This document shows, piece after piece, positions 54,478 to 61,900 of a stretch of DNA of 64,000 bases. Made by a program: the position numbers and the translations under genes. The stretch covers positions 1 through 64,000 of the forward strand of contig JAIBAY010000010.1 of NCBI GenBank assembly GCA_019694975.1, read 5' to 3'. This DNA comes from Chitinophagales bacterium. GTDB taxonomy: Bacteria > Bacteroidota > Bacteroidia > Chitinophagales > UBA10324. A model generated the notes under the pieces. It saw only the letters and a program-made list of their open reading frames with translations, ran no database searches and was not told where the DNA came from. Within the stretch, counting starts at the first letter, position 1, and every line of letters begins with the position of its first letter.

Positions 54478-55983
54478 ATGAATCTTTCACTGCTCCTGAT
54501 ATTGCCGCTGCTGACATTGCTGGGAATACTTTTTGGCAAAGGACTTAAGCAGGTGAGAATAATTGCCCTTGCCGGCGCCACGTTACAAATAGCCGCCGCT
54601 AAAATCCTGCTGTACTTATACTGGAAGGAAAGGGCTGCAGGCAATACCGGACAAATGCTTTTTCAATCAAGCTATGCGTGGTTTGCACCGCTGCATATCA
54701 ACTTCCATTTGGGTGTTGACGGCATTTCCATCGCCATGATACTGCTGACGGCTTTTGTAGTATTTGCCGGCATCCTGGTTTCATGGAGGGAAGAGACGAT
54801 GAGCCGCGAATTTTTTTTCCTCCTCACCCTGCTCGCCGCGGGAGCATATGGATTTTTTATTTCGCTGGATCTCTTTACCCTGTTTTTCTTTCTCGAAGTG
54901 GCCGTGATACCAAAGTTTCTCCTGATTGGTATATGGGGCAGCGGGAAGAAAACATACAGTGCCATGAAACTTGCATTGATGCTCATGGGTGGTTCCGCAC
55001 TGGTGCTGGTAGGGTTGCTTGGATTATACTACAGCACGGCAGCAGCAGGTGGATCATACAGTTTCGATTTGATTCAGATTTCCCAAATGAATATTCCGAT
55101 CGAAACGCAGCGCATCTTTTTTCCATTTGCATTCGTGGGCTTCGGCATATTCACGGCTTTGTTTCCTTTTCATACATGGGTGCCCGATGGCCACTCTTCA
55201 GCACCTACGGCAGCATCCATGTTCCTTGCAGGCATTTCCATGAAGCTGGGTGGATATGGCTGCCTGCGTGTGGCCACCTATCTTATGCCGCAGGCAGCAC
55301 AGGAATATTCATGGCTCATTGTTTTGCTTGCCACCATAGCCATCATCTATGGCGCCTTCGCCACCATGATGCAAACGGATCTTAAGTATATCAACGCGTA
55401 CTCTTCGGTTAGTCATTGCGGCTTCGTGTTACTTGGTATCGGCATGCTTACGCAGACCGCCATCACCGGTGCTGTGATGCAAATGGTTTCTCATGGATTA
55501 ATGACAGCCCTTTTCTTTGCTGCCATCGGGATGATATATTCCAGGACGCATACACGGATGGTTTCACAATTGGGTGGCGTGATGAAGATCATGCCTTTCA
55601 TTTCTACGGTGTTTGTCCTGGCAGGACTTTGTTCTCTCGGGCTACCGGGTTTCAGCGGCTTTGTGGCAGAGATGACAGTATTCATGGGATCATGGCAAAG
55701 GGCGGATGTCTTTTACCGTATTGCAACGGTGCTTGCCTGCGCATCCATCGTTGTAACAGCAGTTTACATTTTGCGTGCCGTTGGATCAGCAATCATGGGG
55801 CCATTGGTCAATAAAGAATTCCTTGTGCTGGGCGATGCAGACTGGAATGAAAAGCTTGCCGCAGTAGTGCTGCTGGCAGGAATTGTTGTTATAGGCGTTG
55901 CGCCGTTTTGGCTGAACGACCTGATTCAGCCCGGCGCAGAAGAGATCATGCATAGTTTGGGAAGAACGGTGATGCTGAAATGA
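54478..55983 (+). CDS. nuoM: NADH-quinone oxidoreductase subunit M-like antiporter protein
   Basis: The 501-residue protein has about 14 membrane helices and NuoM hallmarks. These are HLGVDGISIAMILLTAFVV, LFFFLEVAVIPKFLLIGIWG (conserved Glu in helix 5), FPFHTWVPDGHSSAPTAASM and the helix-8 lysine region GISMKLGGYG. In complex I, NuoM is one of three antiporter-like proton channels. The ATG at 54478 is preferred over the TTG at 54472. No nuoA-L gene precedes it. The stop overlaps a 46-codon ORF (ATGA) that leads into nuoN. Confidence 0.92.
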   Translation: MNLSLLLILPLLTLLGILFGKGLKQVRIIALAGATLQIAAAKILLYLYWKERAAGNTGQMLFQSSYAWFAPLHINFHLGVDGISIAMILLTAFVVFAGILVSWREETMSREFFFLLTLLAAGAYGFFISLDLFTLFFFLEVAVIPKFLLIGIWGSGKKTYSAMKLALMLMGGSALVLVGLLGLYYSTAAAGGSYSFDLIQISQMNIPIETQRIFFPFAFVGFGIFTALFPFHTWVPDGHSSAPTAASMFLAGISMKLGGYGCLRVATYLMPQAAQEYSWLIVLLATIAIIYGAFATMMQTDLKYINAYSSVSHCGFVLLGIGMLTQTAITGAVMQMVSHGLMTALFFAAIGMIYSRTHTRMVSQLGGVMKIMPFISTVFVLAGLCSLGLPGFSGFVAEMTVFMGSWQRADVFYRIATVLACASIVVTAVYILRAVGSAIMGPLVNKEFLVLGDADWNEKLAAVVLLAGIVVIGVAPFWLNDLIQPGAEEIMHSLGRTVMLK

Positions 55984-56120
55984 AAAAAGTACGGAGTGAT
56001 ATTTTTCATGTGGAGAAAAATTCAGCAGGGTATGAAATCAATCATACAGAGGCACATTTCGAACCCGGTTTTGAAATAGGTAATCATAAGTTGACTGTCA
56101 TTCAAACAGGAACATCTTGA
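55980..56120 (+). CDS. 46-residue ORF between nuoM and nuoN
   Basis: The ATG (55980-55982) overlaps the nuoM stop (ATGA). The TGA (56118-56120) overlaps the nuoN start (TGATG). The ORF thus exactly fills the space between two obviously real genes. The predicted peptide starts MKKVRSDIFHVEKNSAGYEI and ends KLTVIQTGTS; it is polar, without membrane helix or cysteine. I recognise no family. Double overlap suggests translational coupling and a real product, but it could serve only to carry ribosomes from nuoM to nuoN. Confidence 0.6.
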   Translation: MKKVRSDIFHVEKNSAGYEINHTEAHFEPGFEIGNHKLTVIQTGTS

Positions 56121-57529
56121 TGGAGGAGTTTTTTATTTTAATGAAATCAGAGCTGATCGTATTGGTCATCATGTTCATCCTGCTCATTATTAAGATCAGC
56201 AGTGATGAGATGAAAAACGAAAGCCTGTTGCGCCTGGTTAATATATTACTGCTGCTGAATTTCATTGCCGGTTGTTTTTTCAACAGAACCGGATCACTCT
56301 TCGGCGGTATGTTTACTACGGGGACACTGATTGCATTTGAAAAAAGCCTGCTCAACCTTGGCACCCTGCTTATTTCCCTGCAGACTTATGACTGGCTGAA
56401 GAAACACGAGCACGTAAGTGAATTTTACCTGTTACTGCTGTCCACGCTGGTTGGTATGTTCTTCATGATTTCAAGCAATAACCTGCTGATGTTTTATCTC
56501 GGGCTTGAACTGTCGGCCATTCCATTAACCGCGCTTTCCAATTTCGATCTTGAAAAAAGGCGTTCTTCTGAAGCGGCTATGAAGTTTATCATGTCGTCGG
56601 CATTCTCTTCCGGAATGTTATTGTTTGGCATTTCCCTCCTTTACGGCACTACCGGCACATTGAATTTTGCAGCGATTTCCGGTGCCCTGACCGGAAGCCC
56701 GTTGCAATTGTTGTCCTTCATTCTGTTACTGGCGGGTTTTGGATTTAAAATATCGGCGGTACCATTTCATCTGTGGACAGCCGATGTTTATGAGGGATCA
56801 CCCGTGTCAGTTACGGCATATTTGTCTGTGATATCGAAAGGTGCGATGTTTTTTGTGATGGCATCCGTGCTCTATATTGTATTTAAGCCATTGGCAGCAA
56901 CCTGGTATAATATGTTGTTCCTGCTTGCTGTGCTTACCATGATTACGGGAAATCTCTTCGCCATCCGACAAAACAACCTCAAACGATTCCTTGCTTTTTC
57001 ATCTGTTGCACAAGTGGGATTTATATTGATCGGCTTGTCGGGCAGCTCGCAGGAAGCAACGGCATCGGTCATCTACTTCATCATGATTTACATTTTCTCC
57101 AATCTGGGTGCTTTTGGTGTAGTAACGCTGATAGCTTCCAAAACGGGAAAGGAAAGTGTGGAAGATTATCGTGGCCTGTATCATTCAAATCCGTGGCCGG
57201 CACTGGTGCTTACGCTTTCTCTTTTTTCGCTGGCGGGAATTCCACCCACGGCCGGGTTTTTCGGAAAGTTTTTTCTTTTGATGGCCGGTGCGGGAAAAGG
57301 AAATTATCTGCTGATAACAATTGCCGCACTGAACATGGTGGTTTCACTTTATTATTACCTGCGCATTGTGAAAGCGATGTTCATGGATACCAATGAAACA
57401 CCGCTTCAGAAACTGGAGATCAGTATGCTGCCTCAAATATCATTGTTGCTATGCGTGGCAGGCCTGCTGACGATCGGATTCTCTACAACATTGTATGATT
57501 ACATTTATGCATTGAGCCCCACCTTTTAA
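56120..57529 (+). CDS. nuoN: NADH-quinone oxidoreductase subunit N-like antiporter protein
   Basis: The 469-residue protein has about 14 membrane helices and NuoN signatures. These are LLMFYLGLELSAIPLTALSN (conserved helix-5 Glu), FKISAVPFHLWTADVYEGSP (helix-7 Lys) and LKRFLAFSSVAQVGFILIGL. The later block is FSLAGIPPTAGFFGKFFLLM. It is the third antiporter-like channel of complex I. The ATG at 56120 overlaps the stop of the 46-codon ORF. Twelve nt later comes an uncharacterised ORF on the same strand. Confidence 0.93.
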   Translation: MEEFFILMKSELIVLVIMFILLIIKISSDEMKNESLLRLVNILLLLNFIAGCFFNRTGSLFGGMFTTGTLIAFEKSLLNLGTLLISLQTYDWLKKHEHVSEFYLLLLSTLVGMFFMISSNNLLMFYLGLELSAIPLTALSNFDLEKRRSSEAAMKFIMSSAFSSGMLLFGISLLYGTTGTLNFAAISGALTGSPLQLLSFILLLAGFGFKISAVPFHLWTADVYEGSPVSVTAYLSVISKGAMFFVMASVLYIVFKPLAATWYNMLFLLAVLTMITGNLFAIRQNNLKRFLAFSSVAQVGFILIGLSGSSQEATASVIYFIMIYIFSNLGAFGVVTLIASKTGKESVEDYRGLYHSNPWPALVLTLSLFSLAGIPPTAGFFGKFFLLMAGAGKGNYLLITIAALNMVVSLYYYLRIVKAMFMDTNETPLQKLEISMLPQISLLLCVAGLLTIGFSTTLYDYIYALSPTF

Positions 57530-57541
57530 TGAAAGCGACAG

Positions 57542-57955
57542 ATGGCCATCAATAAAAACCATGAGTTTGAAGATCTGGAAGGTGTGAAATGCGCTATAGT
57601 GGAAAAGAATGCCGCCCCTGCGCGCATTTCCTTTTTAAAGGACCTGCTGGCCTTCAATGGTTATGCAGTAGTTGTGGTTAAATCTCCTCCGCCCAAAGCC
57701 GCCGCCGCAAAACCGGCAGCTGCCACCGATGTTCCTGTAACGGCCGCAAATTCCGGCGAGGCATTGCCAACGCAGCCTTCACCACCCGAAACATATACCA
57801 TCGGCGTAACGGATGTGATGTTTAATGCCACGAATGCTGTTTTTGGACGATCGCTGAAAACGGAAAGCGGCCACATCGTAACGCTGGCCTATTGGCTGCA
57901 GCAGGAAAAGCAGCCGCATGATGAAATACCGTATTTTGAAAACAAAGCGGGTTAG
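57542..57955 (+). CDS. Uncharacterised protein following nuoN
   Basis: The 137-residue soluble protein has two conserved-looking halves. Residues 1-48 include HEFEDLEGVKCAIVEKNAAP and FLKDLLAFNGYAVVVVKSPPP; residues 80-130 include YTIGVTDVMFNATNAVFGRSL and HIVTLAYWL. A ~35-residue Ala/Pro-rich linker joins them. No known domain or metal site is recognised. It starts 12 nt after nuoN, so co-transcription and a role tied to the NuoM/N proteins are inferred, not shown. Confidence 0.75.
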   Translation: MAINKNHEFEDLEGVKCAIVEKNAAPARISFLKDLLAFNGYAVVVVKSPPPKAAAAKPAAATDVPVTAANSGEALPTQPSPPETYTIGVTDVMFNATNAVFGRSLKTESGHIVTLAYWLQQEKQPHDEIPYFENKAG

Positions 57956-58042
57956 CCTGCTTAATCATATTCCCGGCTTTCCAAAGTGAACATTCTTTCG
58001 CGAAATACAGTTATCTGCTATTATCATAAAAAGTGACTGGAT

Positions 58043-58768
58043 ATGGCATTGGATAAATGGTATACCGCCGTGGTGACGGGTATCACTGACGTTACTGAAA
58101 ACACAAAGCGATTCTTTTTCAAAGTGCCGGAGCTGGAGGTCTTTGATTTCATTCCCGGGCAGTTTATTACCGTTGACTTGCCAATACATCATAAAAAAAA
58201 TCATCGCTGGCGCAGTTACTCGATAGCTTCAACGCCTGATGGCAGTAATTGTTTTGAATTGCTGATTGTGCATGCTCCCCACGGACTGGGCACTAACTAT
58301 TTATGGAAAGAGCTTCATAAAGGTTCTGCATTATTATTTAAAGGCCCTGCCGGCAATTTTATTCTACCACCGGAGATGAAAGAAGACCTGTGCCTGATTG
58401 CCACCGGCACGGGCATTGCTCCTTTTCGTTCCATGCTGCTCGACCTCGAAAATCACCCGCGGGCGCATAAAGAGATGCACTTGATTTTTGGCTCACGCTT
58501 CCTGAAAGACCTGCTCTATCGCGAAGAACTGGAAGTGTTACAACAAAAAGTGGAGGGGTTCCACTATCATATCGCCCTCAGCAGGGAAACAGCGGCATTC
58601 ACCGGCCATAAAGGATATGTACATGAAGTGTATGAATCATTGTTCTCCGATAAGCGGCCCGCACAGTTTTATTTATGTGGATGGAAGAACATGGTTGATG
58701 AAGCGCGCCGCCGGATTATTGCCATGGGATATGAAGACAAACAGGTGCGCCTTGAATTGTATGGCTGA
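58043..58768 (+). CDS. Ferredoxin-NADP reductase-like flavoprotein (FAD/NAD-binding)
   Basis: The 241-residue FNR-superfamily protein has an FAD-binding barrel with the RxYS motif (WRSYSIAS near residue 58). The phosphate/NAD region has LIATGTGIAPFRSML near residue 125, and the C-terminal nucleotide-binding end has FYLCGWKNMVDEARRR. It shuttles electrons between NAD(P)H and ferredoxin/flavodoxin or a similar carrier. It lies 88 nt after the 137-residue ORF on the same strand, suggesting redox partnership with the complex-I-like genes. Confidence 0.88.
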   Translation: MALDKWYTAVVTGITDVTENTKRFFFKVPELEVFDFIPGQFITVDLPIHHKKNHRWRSYSIASTPDGSNCFELLIVHAPHGLGTNYLWKELHKGSALLFKGPAGNFILPPEMKEDLCLIATGTGIAPFRSMLLDLENHPRAHKEMHLIFGSRFLKDLLYREELEVLQQKVEGFHYHIALSRETAAFTGHKGYVHEVYESLFSDKRPAQFYLCGWKNMVDEARRRIIAMGYEDKQVRLELYG

Positions 58769-58852
58769 AAAATATGCCTGAAGCAGCGGATGAATTATCG
58801 TTAACCGGAAATTTATACTCCGCAAAGCAGATTTATGACTTTCCTTTAGGGA

Positions 58853-58885
58853 TAAAAAAACCCTCCTGCCGAAGCGACAGGAGGG
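58853..58885 (-). terminator. Intrinsic terminator of the giant T9SS protein gene
   Basis: CCCTCCTG (58861-58868) and CAGGAGGG (58878-58885) form an 8-bp GC-rich stem with a 9-nt loop. On the minus strand it is followed by a run of seven T (58854-58860), 24 nt after the stop codon of the giant gene. On + there is no T tract, so it serves the minus strand. Confidence 0.9.
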
Positions 58886-58908
58886 GTTAATTCAGTGAAG
58901 CATATTCA

Positions 58909-61900
58909 TCATCGCATGATTATCACCTTCGTTAATCCACTGCCTCCTGTTCCATTGAACCTCACGAAATAGATTCCTTCCGCAAGGTCGCTTACATCCA
59001 TCTCAATATCTGTTTCAGGACCGGTCCATGATGCGCTGATTTGCTTACGTGCAATACCTAATCCATCATACCAGCCAATGACACCGCTTTCCGTATCAGT
59101 TGATGTGATGTGCAGCGTCACTATGCCGCGAGCCGGGTTAGGCGTTGCCTTAAGCTGCACGGTTTCAATCACTGCCTTTTCACCGCTGCCATCAGCCGGT
59201 GTTCCGAAAGCAAGTGCGGGGTTCTTCACCTTGAAGGTAAAGGTGCAGGTACCGCATGACTGACCGTTGCAGGTAGCCGTGATCACTACAGAATAGCTGC
59301 CTGTTGTTACCGGTGTGAATGTTACCGGCAGCGAGGTGCCGCTCTGAATGAGCACTGTTCCTTTGTTTATCACCCATGAATAGGATGCATTGCAGGCCGG
59401 CCCGCCCTGGCAGGTATAGGCGCCGCCTACGGTAATCGGAAATCCTAACTTCGAGTTATAGGTTGTTCCACATGCCTGATTGATGTAAGACACATTACTC
59501 GTGGTAACATCAAACGGAGCCCACGCGCCGCAATTACAGTCTTCCGTTACATAGAAGGTCATTGAACAACTGTCGCAGAGGTTACCACCGCAATAGCCAT
59601 ACAGTTGCAGCGTGTAGCTGCCGGCGGCATTAAACGTAAATGATGGCAACCCTGTTCCTGATGAAGGAATGGCACCGGGCAGGCTCCATGTAATTTGCGA
59701 CTGGCAGACAGCGGGATCACCGTTGCAGCCAAATCCGCCGGAAGTGAAGTTATAGCTTGTTCCCGTTAGCACCTGGTCAAACTGAGCGCCGCAATACATA
59801 ACACCCGTGCTTGTGATGCCACCGGCTACTATATCGGCAGTAAATGTTGACCAGTGACCGCAGGCACATGGCTCTTCCACTACAAATGTAATCGTACAGG
59901 AATCGCAGATATTGCCTCCGCAGGATGCATACAATTTAAGAACATACGTGCCGGCTGTATTCAGTGTAAAGACAGGCAATCCTGTTCCGGATGAAGGCGA
60001 TGCACCTGCAATGTTCCACGATATATTGGAGGTACAGGTGGCATCGTTGCCGGTGCAGAAATACATTGGTGTTACGAAACTGATAGCAGCACCGGGCATC
60101 AGGTTAGTAAGCATAGCCCCGCATTCAATGAGCTGTGTATTGGATGATCCGGCGGGAACAGGGTCAACATGAATCTCAAAAATATCATCCCAATGGCCAC
60201 AGGCGCAGGACACATCGCAATCCGGTATAGTAAAGCATACGGTATCTACGGCATGGCAACAGCAACCGATGCTGTCAAGTAAAGTGATATGGTAGCATAT
60301 AACAGAGCCGGCGGGTAATGCAGTATTAAAGGTAAAGGTCTGTGTGTAGCTGCCTCCGGGCGCAAGCGGCGGGTAGAAGAATACCAGCGGGAAGTTGTTG
60401 AGCATTCCTGTTGGGTTCATGTAATCAATCACGGCCTGGCTGATCGGATTAGGGCTGTTATTCGTGAGCGTAAAGCTGTATTGGTACGTTCCGTCGCCCA
60501 GGCAGATGATAGTATCTTCTACCGTGCCACATGGATTCAGTGGTTCTGAGATGCAGTAGAATTTAAGGGTATCGGAACAGGCAATGCTATCGTCGCCCAT
60601 GGAATTTGGGGTCAGCCAGTTCAGCACCACAATCTGCGGTGAAGGCGTTCCGGGAGCCAGTGACAGGCACATCGTGAACAGTCCGGGCGTATTCCCGGTA
60701 GGAATGAAACCAACATTCGGCTCATAAATCACCGTCGAAGCATTATTCACCGGAGAATTCCATGATCCCGTATAAGCGCCTCCCAGGTACGTGGACCCAA
60801 TTGTGGCGCCCACGGTAATTGGCGTAACCTGTATTCCTGAAAAATACCCTCCGTTGTAATTGTTATACAACGATACGGTTTTGCAGCAGGATGAATCTTC
60901 ATCGGTTGAACTGATGCTGATGTTATCACACGGCACACAATCCGGAATGGGGATGCAGATAGAATCGTAGCAACAGGTATCACCATAGATCATGATGGAA
61001 TGCAGGCAGAATTCCGCGGGTACCGGCGAATTGGGCGGCAAACTCAGTATCAGTGGAGTGGCAGGGAACCAACCGCTTGAGCTGTTTGGCGGAAGATTGA
61101 GGAACTGGTAATAATAACTCAGTCCGTTTACCATGAACGGTGACGTGAAATTATTCAGCATGATGGAAGCTGACTGCGTTGCATTGAGGTTGTTGACATT
61201 CAGCTGGAAAGAATAGGTTCCATCAAGGTTACACCAGATCGTGTCGGTCATCTCGTAGCAGTGTGATGAGTCACAGCTTCTTGGTGTATATTCAAAGCTG
61301 GTGCTGTCGACACAGCCATAGGGCGTAGTGGCAATCAGTTTTATTACATAAGCAACTCCGTAGTTGGGCATGTTGCCTGGATTCAATCCAAGATCCTGAA
61401 GATTGCTGACGTTCACGCCATTGATCTGCCAGTCATACATAATCATCCCGGGAGGTCCATGAATGGTATCTGCCACAGGGCTGATACAACCTGAATCGCA
61501 GCCAATCGGCAGCAGGCTCAGGTCAGGTAGCGGAAAGATGACTACATTATCACTGGCCGTTGCCATACAACCGCTTGCAGGATCTGTAACGGTTACCGTA
61601 TAGAGCCCACTGCTGTATACGGTAATAGCAGTGGTGATGGCGCCGGTGCTCCATGCATAATTTACGCTTGGGGGCAGACCAGTAGCCGTAAGTGTTACGC
61701 CGTTAGGTGCGCAAATACCACCGGGACTGGAATTGGAAATGGTAACAGACGGTGATGGGTTAACGGTGATTGTAATGGCAGCGTTCGACTGGCACATTGT
61801 AACGTTATCTTCAGCAATCGCATTGAAAGTGTAGGTTCCTGCCGGCAGCATACCCGGTGAATAAGTGGAACCGGTAGCCAGGTATGTAAAGGTGTTATCA

